Assembly (NCBI GenBank): GCA_030147525.1
Contig: JASBVF010000007.1
Span: forward strand, 282,488-346,487
Direction of reading: 5' to 3'
DNA from: Bacteroidota bacterium
GTDB taxonomy: Bacteria; Bacteroidota; Bacteroidia; Chitinophagales; Saprospiraceae
DNA length: 64,000 nucleotides
This document shows positions 1-8,317 of the stretch, in pieces. The stretch's first letter is position 1. Each line of letters begins with the position of its first letter. The position numbers and the translations under genes are program-made. The notes under the pieces were generated by a model, which searched no databases, was not told the DNA's origin, and saw only the letters and a list, made by a program, of their open reading frames with translations.

Positions 1-1743
1 CCTGTCACCTACCGGATTTTCCTGGGCACGTTTCAACAGTTCCAAACGGAACTCGATGGGGTCTTTTCCCATGGCCTCCGCCAGTTCGTCGAGGAAGGAC
101 TGCTCGGCCCCGGCGATGAAGTTCGATCTCGGTGCACGGAAGGCCCCGATGGTGATGTTCGATTCAGCCGACCACTCCTCTGCGAGGTAGTTGTCTATGG
201 CCCCTGCGGGGAAACGGTCAGCGGCAAGCGGGGTCTCCGGTATACCGCCAGCCTTTACGTGGAAAGCGATGAGGTTGTTGTTTTCATCCAAAGCGGCCCG
301 GTAAGTGGCATGGTAGGCGGGGCGATAAATGCCGTTGGTCATGTCGTCCTCACGGGTGTACATCAGCTTCACCGGGGCGTTTACTTTTTGTGAAATGAGC
401 GCCGCCTCCACCATGTAGTGCGAGTAGGCCCTGCGACCGAAACCGCCGCCCATGCGGGTCATTTCAATGTCGATATTTTCTGCGGGAATGCCAAGGCGTG
501 CCGACAGGGTCGGTTCGATGAAACCGGGCGCCTGCAACGGTCCGGCCACTTTTACCTTGTCGCCCTTCACATCGGCGAAAAAGTTCATCGGCTCCATGCA
601 GTTGTGGGCGAGGTGCGGGCAGGAATAGCTCCGCTCGATAACCTTGGCCGCCTTTTTGAAAGCTGCTTCCGGGTCGCCGTTCCGGCGGACGACCTTGCCG
701 GGTTTGGCGGCCAGTGCCTCCATTTTAGCGAAGTGGTCGGTGCTGTTTTCCAGCCCGGCGGGAACACTGACTTTCCGGGTGTTACCCCAGGCGCTCACCG
801 TTTCGGTATAGGTGGAAAATGGCTCCCATTCTACCCTCAGCGCTTTTTTGGCCTGCATCACCTCCCAGGTGGAATCGCCGACGATGGCAACCAGTTCCGG
901 GAAGGCATTGGTGTCAAATCCGGCTTTTTCGTAGCCGTCGTTATAAGTTTTTATAGAAAAAACGTCTTTAATGCCGGGCATGGCCTTGGCCGCCGAACCG
1001 TCGAAAGATTTCAGCTTCATTCCAAATGCGGGCGGTTGGGCAATCATGGCGATGAGCATGCCGTCCACTTTGTAGTCCAGGCCGAACATGGGCTTGCCGG
1101 TCACGATTTTTTTGCCGTCCACGTTCTTCTGCGAGTGGCCGATGATTTTGAAATCCTTCACGTCCTTCAGAACGGGCTTCTCCGGCACGGGGATGTTGGC
1201 GGCGGCGGAAGCCATTTCACCGTAGCCAGCTTTTTTGCCGCTGTTTTTATGAAATAAAACACCCGCTTCGGTGGTGATTTCGTCCATCGGCACTTGCCAT
1301 GCCTGTGCCGCCGCTTCCCGCAGCATGTGCCGGGCAGCAGCGCCCGCATTGCGCAGCGGCTCCCATTTCGACATGATGCCCCGGCTGCCCCCGGTGAACT
1401 GCCCGAACATGGCATTCGGGAATTTTTCGGGGTCATGCTTGGCCATTTCCACCACGACATTTTTCCAGTCGCAGTCGAGCTCTTCGGCCACAATCATGGG
1501 CATGGAGGTCATCACATTCTGCCCGAATTCTGGGTTGGGCGTGAAGATAGTGACGACGCCGTTGTCGCCGATTTTCAGGTAGGCGTTGATGTCGAACCAT
1601 TCCTTGGGCATGGTGAGTGCCGCATCGCCGGAGACGTTTTTGCAGCCTGTGAGCCAGTTGATGCCGATAACCATGCCGCCGCCTGCGAGGATGGAATTGC
1701 GGAGAAAGGTGCGACGATCGAGGGTTGATTTTATTGCTGTCAT
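1..1743 (-). CDS. Molybdenum hydroxylase large subunit, IorB-like copy 1 (partial)
   Basis: Large, molybdopterin-binding subunit of a xanthine-oxidase-family aldehyde/isoquinoline oxidoreductase. The frame opens at an ATG at 1743 and stays open to the window start (581 codons), so the last ~165 residues, including the expected catalytic Glu, lie outside. The N-terminus carries a twin-arginine signal (DRRTFLR, then a small-residue stretch and a Cys), so a Tat-exported, possibly lipid-anchored protein is expected. The Mo-cofactor motif MGGGFGRR is present. It is a close paralogue of the next gene (shared MPKEWF, SMPMIVAEELD, YTREDDMT, FRAPRSNF blocks) and starts only 39 bp after it, so the two are probably co-transcribed with the 2Fe-2S subunit. 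The substrate cannot be read from the sequence. Confidence 0.92.
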   Translation of the reverse strand, partial: MTAIKSTLDRRTFLRNSILAGGGMVIGINWLTGCKNVSGDAALTMPKEWFDINAYLKIGDNGVVTIFTPNPEFGQNVMTSMPMIVAEELDCDWKNVVVEMAKHDPEKFPNAMFGQFTGGSRGIMSKWEPLRNAGAAARHMLREAAAQAWQVPMDEITTEAGVLFHKNSGKKAGYGEMASAAANIPVPEKPVLKDVKDFKIIGHSQKNVDGKKIVTGKPMFGLDYKVDGMLIAMIAQPPAFGMKLKSFDGSAAKAMPGIKDVFSIKTYNDGYEKAGFDTNAFPELVAIVGDSTWEVMQAKKALRVEWEPFSTYTETVSAWGNTRKVSVPAGLENSTDHFAKMEALAAKPGKVVRRNGDPEAAFKKAAKVIERSYSCPHLAHNCMEPMNFFADVKGDKVKVAGPLQAPGFIEPTLSARLGIPAENIDIEMTRMGGGFGRRAYSHYMVEAALISQKVNAPVKLMYTREDDMTNGIYRPAYHATYRAALDENNNLIAFHVKAGGIPETPLAADRFPAGAIDNYLAEEWSAESNITIGAFRAPRSNFIAGAEQSFLDELAEAMGKDPIEFRLELLKRAQENPVGDR

Positions 1744-1782
1744 TATTGAATTGTTTTATTGTTGTATTTTAAAAATGGGTAA

Positions 1783-4032
1783 TTAACCCAATACTCCTTG
1801 TTCTCCCAGAAACGGCTGGTCGTAAAACCGCTTGCCCGTCGCCCGGTAGAGTGCATTGGCCAACGCCGCCATAACCGGGGGGTATGGCGGCTCGCCGAGG
1901 CCTGTAGGCGCTATTTCATTTTTCACAAAATGCACCTCGATAGCCTTTGGCGCTTCGCTGTGGCGGATGATGCGGTATTTGTCAAAATTGCTCTTTTCAG
2001 GTACGCCGTCCCGGAAGGTCATGTTGCCGTAGAGCGCATTGCCGATGCCGTCCACGACGCAACCTTCGGAGAGGTTCGTGGCAGCGTCGGGGTTAACGAC
2101 AATGCCGCAGTCAATGGCGCAATGGACTTTTTGGATGACGGGCTTGCCGTCTTCCAGCACCAGGTCCAGCACCTGCGCCACGTAGGTATTGTGGCAGAAG
2201 TAGGCGGAAACGCCCCGGCTTACTCCTTCGGAGGTCTTTCCCCAATTGGACTTTTCCCGTACCAGTTCCAACACCCCGGCGTAGCGCTCTGCTTCGTAGT
2301 CGTTGTCCTTGCCGACGGGGTTTGTTTTCGCCCGGTTCAGCAGTTCGAGGCGGAACTCGATGGGGTCTTTCCCGGCAGCTTCGGCCACTTCGTCGAGGAA
2401 GGACTGCTCGGCAGCCGCCATGAAATTCGACCTCGGCGCACGGAAAGAACCCACGGTAATGTTCGTGTCAATCGTCCAGTCTTCGGCGAGGTAGTTGTCC
2501 ACAGCGCCGGCGGGGAAGCGGTTTTCATGCAGGGGGCTTTCGGGGATGCCGCCCGTTTTTTGATGGTAGGCAACGAGGTTATTGTCGGCATCCAGCGCTG
2601 CCCGGAAAGTGGCGTGGTAAGCCGGGCGGTAGATACCGGAGGTCATGTCGTCCTCCCGGGTGTAGATGAGTTTGACGGGCGCATTCATTTTTTGTGAAAT
2701 GAGCGCCGCCTCCACTAACCAGTGGGCGTAGGAGCGACGTCCGTAACCGCCACCCAGGCGGGTCATTTGAATATCAATCTTTTCAACGGGCATACCGATG
2801 CGGGCTGACAATGTTTTTTCCGTGAGTTCGGGCTTCTGCAATGGCCCGGCCAGTTCCGCTTTCTCAGCCGTCACATGGGCGAAAAAATTCATCGGCTCCA
2901 TGCAGTTGTGGGCGAGGAAGGGGGCGGTGTAGGTGCGTTCGATAACTTTTGCGGCGTTTTTGAAAGCAGTTTCAGGGTCGCCGTCCTTGCGTTTTACTTG
3001 GGCTGGCCTGCCGGCCAATTCCGACATTTTTTCAAAATGAGCAGTCGTATTTTCCAGCCCGGCAGGGATGTGTCTTTTTAGTTTTGTTCCAAAGCGGTCG
3101 TACGTTTCCGTGGTGTCTTCGATGGGTTCAAACTCCATTTTCAGCGCCTTTTTGGCGTTCATCACTTCCCAGGTCGAATTTCCCACGATGGCCACTACTT
3201 CAGGGAAGGTGATGGTGTCAAAGAACTGCTTTTCGTAATCGTCCTGGATCACTTTGACAGTGAAAACATCCCTGATGCCGGGCATGGCACGGGCCGCCGA
3301 GTCGTCCACGGATTTCAGTTTCAACCCAAAAGCCGGCGGATGCGCAATCATGGCGATGAGCATGCCCTCCCGCTGTATGTCCGAACCGAACAAAGGTTGC
3401 CCGGTCACGATTTTCAGCCCGTCTACATTTTTGCGGGACGTGCCTATGATTTTGAAATCCTTCCCGTCTTTCAATTGCACTTCCTTCGGAACGGGAACGC
3501 TGGCGGCGGCGGAGGCTATTTCACCATATCCCATCGACTTTCCGCTTTTTTTATGGTGTAAAACGCCGGCTTCGGTCGTCACTTCCTCCGGCGGGACTCC
3601 CCATGCCTGAGCGGCTGCTTCCCGCAGCATGTGCCGGGCCAAAGCGCCCGCCATTCGCAGTGCCTGCCACCCCTGCCGCAGTGCCTGGCTGCCGCCGATG
3701 AATTGCCGGGTAAAATGCTCCGTATCCAGCGGCGCCTGTTCCACGATGACCTTTTTCCAGTCAACGTCCAGTTCTTCGGCCACGATCATGGGCATGGAGG
3801 TTTTTACGTTCTGCCCGCCCTCCGGGTTCGGAGACAGAATGGTGACGACGCCGTTCTCCCCGATTTTCAAATACCCGTTGATTTTGAACCATTCCTTGGG
3901 CATAGCGAGTGCTTCCTTGCCCGATGGTTTGCAACCCGCCAGCCAGCTAAAACCGAGCATCATACCACCACCTGCGAGTGCGGTGGTTTTCAAAAAGGAG
4001 CGGCGGTTGTAGGATGTTTTTACGACTGTCAT
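1783..4032 (-). CDS. iorB: Molybdenum hydroxylase large subunit, IorB-like copy 2
   Basis: 749-residue molybdopterin-binding subunit of the xanthine oxidase family, closest in layout to isoquinoline 1-oxidoreductase beta / membrane aldehyde dehydrogenase. Tat signal NRRSFLK at residues 9-15 with Cys34 after the hydrophobic stretch; Mo-cofactor motif GGGYGRR near 427-433; GLGEPP near 711-716 holds the family's catalytic Glu (about residue 714). Length is normal for the family. It follows the 2Fe-2S subunit gene, separated by a repeat hairpin, and precedes a second large-subunit paralogue. No electron-accepting cytochrome c subunit is visible in the window. Substrate could be an aldehyde or N-heterocycle; the neighbourhood favours aldehydes (inference). 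Confidence 0.93.
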   Translation of the reverse strand: MTVVKTSYNRRSFLKTTALAGGGMMLGFSWLAGCKPSGKEALAMPKEWFKINGYLKIGENGVVTILSPNPEGGQNVKTSMPMIVAEELDVDWKKVIVEQAPLDTEHFTRQFIGGSQALRQGWQALRMAGALARHMLREAAAQAWGVPPEEVTTEAGVLHHKKSGKSMGYGEIASAAASVPVPKEVQLKDGKDFKIIGTSRKNVDGLKIVTGQPLFGSDIQREGMLIAMIAHPPAFGLKLKSVDDSAARAMPGIRDVFTVKVIQDDYEKQFFDTITFPEVVAIVGNSTWEVMNAKKALKMEFEPIEDTTETYDRFGTKLKRHIPAGLENTTAHFEKMSELAGRPAQVKRKDGDPETAFKNAAKVIERTYTAPFLAHNCMEPMNFFAHVTAEKAELAGPLQKPELTEKTLSARIGMPVEKIDIQMTRLGGGYGRRSYAHWLVEAALISQKMNAPVKLIYTREDDMTSGIYRPAYHATFRAALDADNNLVAYHQKTGGIPESPLHENRFPAGAVDNYLAEDWTIDTNITVGSFRAPRSNFMAAAEQSFLDEVAEAAGKDPIEFRLELLNRAKTNPVGKDNDYEAERYAGVLELVREKSNWGKTSEGVSRGVSAYFCHNTYVAQVLDLVLEDGKPVIQKVHCAIDCGIVVNPDAATNLSEGCVVDGIGNALYGNMTFRDGVPEKSNFDKYRIIRHSEAPKAIEVHFVKNEIAPTGLGEPPYPPVMAALANALYRATGKRFYDQPFLGEQGVLG

Positions 4033-4060
4033 GTTTGGCGAATTAATGAATTGGTAGATT

Positions 4061-4141
4061 GGTGAATTGGTAAATTAGTGAGTTGGTGAATTAGGCCATG
4101 CTCCCACCTAATTTACCAATTGACTAATTTACCAATTTACC
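4061..4141. repeat. Hairpin of aattggtg/aattagta units between iorA and iorB
   Basis: Inverted repeat with 35-nt arms (4061-4095 and 4107-4141, 31 of 35 positions complementary) around an 11-nt loop. Further degenerate units continue leftward to about 4040. Each arm is built from 8-bp degenerate units such as aattggta and aattagtg. The right arm contains the stop codon of iorA. It has no poly-T tract on the coding strand, so a simple intrinsic terminator is unlikely. Same family as the hairpins at 34100, 34765 and 56621. Confidence 0.85.
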
Positions 4142-4592
4142 TAGCCGACGCAGTTTTAATGGCCGCCTTAATCCGCACATACGTCCCGCAGCGGCAGATA
4201 TTTCCGTTCATCGCCCCCTCGATTTCTTCGTCGGAAGGGTGAGGACTTGCTTTCAGCAGGGCAGCGGCATTCATGATTTGCCCAGTCTGGCAATAGCCGC
4301 ATTGGGCGACATCGTGTTCGAGCCATGCCTTTTGTACGGGGTGGTCGCCGTTTTCGGAGAGGCCCTCGATGGTGGTGATTTCCTGGCTACCGATCTGCGA
4401 GACAGGCAACATGCAGGAACGCATGGCCACACCGCCGACGTGGATGGTGCAGGAGCCGCATACGGCGATACCGCAGCCGTATTTTGTGCCGACGAGGTTG
4501 AGGTGATCACGCAGTACCCAAAGTACGGGCGTGGCGGGGTCGACGTCCACTTGCTGCTTTTTGCCGTTGATGTTTAAAGTGAAATTTGCCAT
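4137..4592 (-). CDS. iorA: 2Fe-2S small subunit of molybdenum hydroxylase (IorA-like)
   Basis: 151-residue electron-transfer subunit with two [2Fe-2S] domains: the plant-ferredoxin type (YGCGIAVCGSC, with a further Cys in MRSCM) and the helical C-terminal type (QCGYCQTG and ICRCGTY). It passes electrons from the Mo subunit encoded downstream. I chose the ATG at 4592 (MANFTLNING) rather than an upstream one at 4649, because family members begin here and the predicted promoter -7 element overlaps the longer version. The stop codon TAA and the last Arg codon fall in the first bases of the downstream repeat hairpin. A two-half-site AraC-type operator lies ~100 bp upstream. First gene of the iorA-iorB-iorB operon. 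Confidence 0.93.
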   Translation of the reverse strand: MANFTLNINGKKQQVDVDPATPVLWVLRDHLNLVGTKYGCGIAVCGSCTIHVGGVAMRSCMLPVSQIGSQEITTIEGLSENGDHPVQKAWLEHDVAQCGYCQTGQIMNAAALLKASPHPSDEEIEGAMNGNICRCGTYVRIKAAIKTASAR

Positions 4593-4646
4593 GATATTGA
4601 AATTGGTGAAATTTACAGAATTGTTGATTGAAAATTGCGCATGGCG

Positions 4647-4711
4647 CAAAATAAGGATTTGTATTCAGTTTGGTGACAATATAAAACAAAGAAAAAGTTA
4701 CGAAAATCAAA
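4647..4711 (-). promoter_or_regulatory. Predicted AraC-type operator and promoter of iorA operon
   Basis: On the minus strand the half-site TTTGATTTTCGTAA starts at 4711 and a second, weaker half-site TTTGTTTTAT starts at 4690, exactly 21 bp later. A -7-like TTATTTTG ends at 4647, its TTTG starting 40 bp after the second half-site. Four other promoters in the window have the same geometry. Direct half-sites two helical turns apart are the usual binding mode of AraC-family activators. Confidence 0.6.
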
Positions 4712-4752
4712 CATTTCAGCGTGCTGTCGAATGTTGTATTGCTTTTTTGAGT

Positions 4753-5610
4753 TCAATGCTCAATCTCATGCGTATCCCGCACGCTGCTAAACGTCAAGGC
4801 TAACAATTTCCAGGCATCCGCCTGTTTTTTATAAACTTCGGTAACCGTAAATTCAACCGTCACGTCATTTCCCCGAACATTCGACGATAGCGTAATGCGG
4901 TTCCAAAGCACACCAGTGTCGTCAGAAATTTCCACGGCCACATCGTGGACATCGGCTTGCTTGTACCAGATGCTCCCGGTCTTGATGATTTCGAGCTCTC
5001 TGGCCTTATTCCACGTGCCGCTCATGTGGACGAATTTTGAATCATCATGGAAGAGTTTCGCCAACTCGTCCACGTTTTTGTCTGCCATCCACTGCCATTT
5101 TTGTTTTGAAAGCTCGATGAGTTCCTGCTCGGTAGTCAAGGTGCTGGATTCGCTTTTTCTGGAAAAATACACCTCATCCGGCACCTGCTCAAGCCATTTG
5201 GTCGGTTGCGGGGCGGTGAGGGCGATGTAGGTGAACCAACTGTCCGGCGTGGAGGCATGCCAATGCTCCACCCCCGGCTGGCATTTGATGACGTCGCCTT
5301 TGTGAACGGTTTCCATCGGCTTGCCCCGCTCCTGATAATAACCAACGCCGTCCGTGATGAGCAACTGCTGGCCGCCGGGATGGATATGCCAATTTAGCCG
5401 GGCGCCGGGCGCAAAAGTGGCCTCTGCAATACCGTACTGGAATATCGAGTCGGCGCCGCTCACCAGGCTGAGCCACACATCCCCGATGTGGTGGACATTG
5501 GCGGCTTTTTCTCCCTTCGGGAAAATGAAACCTTGTTGGGCAACTGTTTGGAATGACAGGACGGCTGACAGTAAAAATGTGGAATACAGTGCTTTTTTTA
5601 GATTTTTCAT
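4753..5610 (-). CDS. Secreted cupin fused to SnoaL/NTF2-like domain
   Basis: 285-residue exported protein. The ATG at 5610 gives a clean signal peptide (MKNLKKALYSTFLLSAVLSF ending near VAQQ). Residues ~35-150 are a cupin: the metal-binding pattern HIHPGGQ and a later HWHAS are visible. Residues ~165-285 look like a SnoaL/DUF4440 NTF2-fold domain (WQWMADKNVDELAKLFHDD, FVHMSG, WKLLALTFS). The cupin half is clearly related to the stand-alone cupin lipoprotein at 20507. It diverges from the AraC-family gene at 5764. No function is known for the fusion; a carbonyl- or quinol-converting role would fit the neighbours but is inference. Confidence 0.85.
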   Translation of the reverse strand: MKNLKKALYSTFLLSAVLSFQTVAQQGFIFPKGEKAANVHHIGDVWLSLVSGADSIFQYGIAEATFAPGARLNWHIHPGGQQLLITDGVGYYQERGKPMETVHKGDVIKCQPGVEHWHASTPDSWFTYIALTAPQPTKWLEQVPDEVYFSRKSESSTLTTEQELIELSKQKWQWMADKNVDELAKLFHDDSKFVHMSGTWNKARELEIIKTGSIWYKQADVHDVAVEISDDTGVLWNRITLSSNVRGNDVTVEFTVTEVYKKQADAWKLLALTFSSVRDTHEIEH

Positions 5611-5733
5611 GCGTTGTTTTTTGATTGAAGCTTGGCTACAAAGTTCTTTTTCCTTCATCACCTGCGTGTTATACAGATTACGGATTTACCTACCAATATT
5701 ACCGGTCAACTGCTGCCAGATGGATTTGGTGCG

Positions 5734-5741
5734 TATTTTTG
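5734..5741 (+). promoter_or_regulatory. -7 promoter element of AraC-family gene
   Basis: TATTTTTG matches the Bacteroidota -7 consensus TAnnTTTG and lies 23 bp before the chosen ATG at 5764. No good TTTG -33 box is seen at the usual spacing. Confidence 0.45.
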
Positions 5742-5763
5742 TTTCAAAAGCAGAAAAAGGCGC

Positions 5764-6672
5764 ATGAAAAAAGTACATGAAGTTCCGACCGTACATGACT
5801 ACAATGCCGGCTTCGGCATCGAGACGCTGCACCCCTTGGTCAGCGTGATTGATTTTTCAAAAGCTGCTCCACCTGAAGACGTGGCCGGGGTGGACTTTTT
5901 CAGTTTGGGGTTCTATGGCGTTTTTTTGAAAGAGGGGCCGCAATGCATCAAGCATTATGGGCGCAACAGTTACGACTATCAGGATGGCACCCTCGTGTTT
6001 CTTGCACCGGGGCAGGTGGTGGGCATTGTGAAGGATGCCTTGCAACCTCCGCTGCAAGGTTACGGGTTGCTGTTTCACCCGGACTTGCTTTTAGGAACAT
6101 CGCTGGGCAGGAACATGGTGGACTATGCCTTCTTTTCTTACGAAGTCCATGAGGCACTGCATATTTCCAAACGGGAGCGGCAAATCGTGCTCGACTGTTT
6201 TTCCAAGATTGAATATGAACTGGAACGTGGCGTTGACAAGCACAGCAAGCGGCTCATTGCCTCCAACATCGAGCTGTTCCTGAACTATTGCGAGCGTTTC
6301 TACGACCGCCAGTTCACGACGAGGGACAACGCTAACAAGGGCATTTTGGAAAAATTCGAGGAACTGCTGAATGGCTATTTTTCATCGGAAAAGCCAAAGG
6401 AATTGGGCCTGCCATCCGTCGCATGGTGCGCCCGGGAACTGAACCTGTCCGCCAATTATTTCGGTGATTTAATCAAAAAAGAAACGGGCAAACCGGCGCA
6501 GGAATACCTGCAAAACAAGGTAATTGATGCAGCTAAAAACAGGATTTTTGAAGGGGATAAAACCATCAATGAGATTGCCTTTGAACTGGGTTTTAAATAT
6601 CCGCAGCATTTCAGCCGGTTGTTCAAGCAGCGAACGGGCATGTCGCCGAGGGAGTATCGGGGGGTGAATTGA
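5764..6672 (+). CDS. AraC-family transcriptional regulator
   Basis: 302 residues from the ATG at 5764 (MKKVHEVPTV); an upstream in-frame ATG at 5632 would place the -7 element inside the gene and is rejected. The N-terminal ~190 residues form the effector/dimer part; the C-terminal ~100 residues are a two-helix-turn-helix AraC domain (LNLSANYFGDLIKKETG, INEIAFELGFKYPQHFSRLF, GMSPREYR). It diverges from the cupin-SnoaL gene, a likely target. Its recognition helices differ from those of the two other AraC regulators in the window (18440, 23536). A decayed fragment resembling its first HTH is found at 9076. Confidence 0.92.
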   Translation: MKKVHEVPTVHDYNAGFGIETLHPLVSVIDFSKAAPPEDVAGVDFFSLGFYGVFLKEGPQCIKHYGRNSYDYQDGTLVFLAPGQVVGIVKDALQPPLQGYGLLFHPDLLLGTSLGRNMVDYAFFSYEVHEALHISKRERQIVLDCFSKIEYELERGVDKHSKRLIASNIELFLNYCERFYDRQFTTRDNANKGILEKFEELLNGYFSSEKPKELGLPSVAWCARELNLSANYFGDLIKKETGKPAQEYLQNKVIDAAKNRIFEGDKTINEIAFELGFKYPQHFSRLFKQRTGMSPREYRGVN

Positions 6673-6691
6673 AGGTGAGCATTATTGTTGA

Positions 6692-6728
6692 CAAGCGATA
6701 CGATTGCTTTAAGCAATCGTATCGCTTG
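6692..6728. terminator. Bidirectional hairpin between convergent genes
   Basis: Perfect 18-bp arms (6692-6709 and 6711-6728) with caagcgatacgattgctt on the left. It sits between the convergent AraC gene and the small outer-membrane protein gene. Poly-T is weak on both sides. Confidence 0.7.
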
Positions 6729-6758
6729 CCCCGTACACACTTAGCCTCCAAGAGGTTG

Positions 6759-7385
6759 CTAAAAATTAAATCCGAAATGCAGCCCGGGTTCCCATCCAAA
6801 GTATTTAGGCCATTTATTTTCTACTAATTTGAAGGATTCGGGTACATTAGTTCTTATGGGCCAATGAGTGAATCCAATAGATGGCTCAAAAAAGAAACGG
6901 TTTTTAAAAAACTTAAGCTGGTAACCCAAGCGGTAAGTCAGATATAACGTGTATCCATTTCCAATCTTTTTATTCTCCCCATCTGTATATTTTTCAAAAG
7001 CATTCAAGGCATGAACGGATGTATAGACTCCTTTCCACCAAAAACGCTGGTATGCCAATGTAGGTGCAAGTATGCGTGCATGTCCGGGATAATTTAATCC
7101 CGGTGCATCAAAGGATGGCCCCCAGGGGATACCTAATGGCCAGGAATAAACGGATTTTTTAAACTCAAAGGAAACAGCATCTTTAGGTGTTATCCTGTAT
7201 CCAATATTTAATTGGAAAAACTTGGGTGGATTGGGGTCATCAGGAATGAAATTCCCCAACAACAAGAGTGTACTTCCAATAAAATACTTCTTATAAGTAC
7301 TGTCCTGTTTGGCACTTTGAGCTTTAAGTTGAAGCGTGCTTGTCATCATTAAGACAAGCGCAATGAATAAGATGTTCTTTTGCAT
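6759..7385 (-). CDS. Exported protein, probable outer-membrane beta-barrel (copy B)
   Basis: 208 residues with a signal peptide (MQKNILFIALVLMM to KAQ). The body alternates polar and aromatic residues and ends in HFGFNF with a terminal Phe, typical of small outer-membrane barrels. No named family recognised. It is a tandem paralogue of the gene at 7607: signal peptides, the KWPK and GFHFGFNF-like ends and overall length match. Its upstream sequence also matches that of the other copy, including a relic of the 3' end of the Crp/Fnr gene. Confidence 0.8.
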   Translation of the reverse strand: MQKNILFIALVLMMTSTLQLKAQSAKQDSTYKKYFIGSTLLLLGNFIPDDPNPPKFFQLNIGYRITPKDAVSFEFKKSVYSWPLGIPWGPSFDAPGLNYPGHARILAPTLAYQRFWWKGVYTSVHALNAFEKYTDGENKKIGNGYTLYLTYRLGYQLKFFKNRFFFEPSIGFTHWPIRTNVPESFKLVENKWPKYFGWEPGLHFGFNF

Positions 7386-7468
7386 TCTTTTACTTTTATT
7401 GTTAAATGATGCTGCAAAATTAGATTGGCGATATGCGACAACTCGTTCACTTTAGTTAAGAAATACGA

Positions 7469-7570
7469 TTCAGCTTTTTTTTAGGAATTCTTGCTCTAAG
7501 CCTGTTAAATGATGGAGATTTGATGCCTGATTAATTTACAAACGGGTATAGTGGAACTCATGGAATATTG
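7469..7570 (-). pseudogene. Relic of Crp/Fnr regulator 3' end
   Basis: About 100 bp between the two paralogous barrel genes that resembles the last third of the intact Crp/Fnr gene at 8318. The region around gaattcttgctct and the following bases align to 8333-8420 with scattered differences; on the minus strand it still reads RLRARI-KKK before frame breaks. It shows that the unit [Crp/Fnr 3' end + spacer + barrel gene] was duplicated in tandem, after which the truncated regulator decayed. Confidence 0.75.
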
Positions 7571-7606
7571 GCTGTAAATAACAGCTTTCACCTAACCATT
7601 ATAAGT

Positions 7607-8233
7607 TTAAAAATTAAACCCAAAATGAAAGCCCGGTTCTCCTAATATGAATTTCGGCCATTTATCGTCCAACTGTTTAAATCCATCAGGCATTGTTGTA
7701 TGATAGGCACGGTGGGTAATTGCAACGGATGTCTGAATAAAAAACCGGTCCTTGAAAAGTTTGATATGATAACCGCAACGGTAAGTATTGAAAATCTGAA
7801 ATCCATTGTCAATTTTATTGCCGTCATCATTCGCAAAAATTTGCCAGGCAGGCATTACGTTAAGTTCGGCATATAAACCTTGCCAAAAAAACCGTTGGTA
7901 AGCCACTGATAAGCCATATTCACGAATATACCCCGGGAATTTCTCTTCCTGCGTTCCATATGATTTGTTGAAAAACGGGTGGATTCCATTCGGCCAGGCA
8001 TATTTCCAGGTTTTTGGTTCCAGGGTTATAACGTCTTTCCCGGTAATTCGATAGCCTATATTGAGTTGAACGAAATTGGGGGGATTGACTTTGGATAAAT
8101 TACCTAATAAAAACACTGAGCTGCCAACGAACCTCCGTCTGAACGAGCTGTCTGATTTATCATATTGAGCTTTAAGTTGCATGGTGCCTGTCATCATTAA
8201 GACAAGACCAATGAATAAAATACTCTTTTGCAT
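7607..8233 (-). CDS. Exported protein, probable outer-membrane beta-barrel (copy A)
   Basis: 208 residues with signal peptide (MQKSILFIGLVLMM to KAQ) and C-terminal FHFGFNF. Tandem paralogue of the gene at 6759. It lies 84 bp downstream of the Crp/Fnr-family gene in the same direction, so the regulator and this gene may be transcribed together or functionally linked. The family was not recognised; a small porin-like or structural barrel is the most that can be said. Confidence 0.8.
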   Translation of the reverse strand: MQKSILFIGLVLMMTGTMQLKAQYDKSDSSFRRRFVGSSVFLLGNLSKVNPPNFVQLNIGYRITGKDVITLEPKTWKYAWPNGIHPFFNKSYGTQEEKFPGYIREYGLSVAYQRFFWQGLYAELNVMPAWQIFANDDGNKIDNGFQIFNTYRCGYHIKLFKDRFFIQTSVAITHRAYHTTMPDGFKQLDDKWPKFILGEPGFHFGFNF

Positions 8234-8317
8234 GTCATTTCATTTTATGTTAAACGATAATGCAAAAGTGGATTGGCGGGAGACAATAACTCGATCACTT
8301 AAGTTAAGAAATGCGTT

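Noticed and set aside
418..1257. Long plus-strand reading frame
   Set aside because: It is the antisense of the molybdenum hydroxylase copy 1, whose frame has clear motifs; the plus-strand product resembles nothing.
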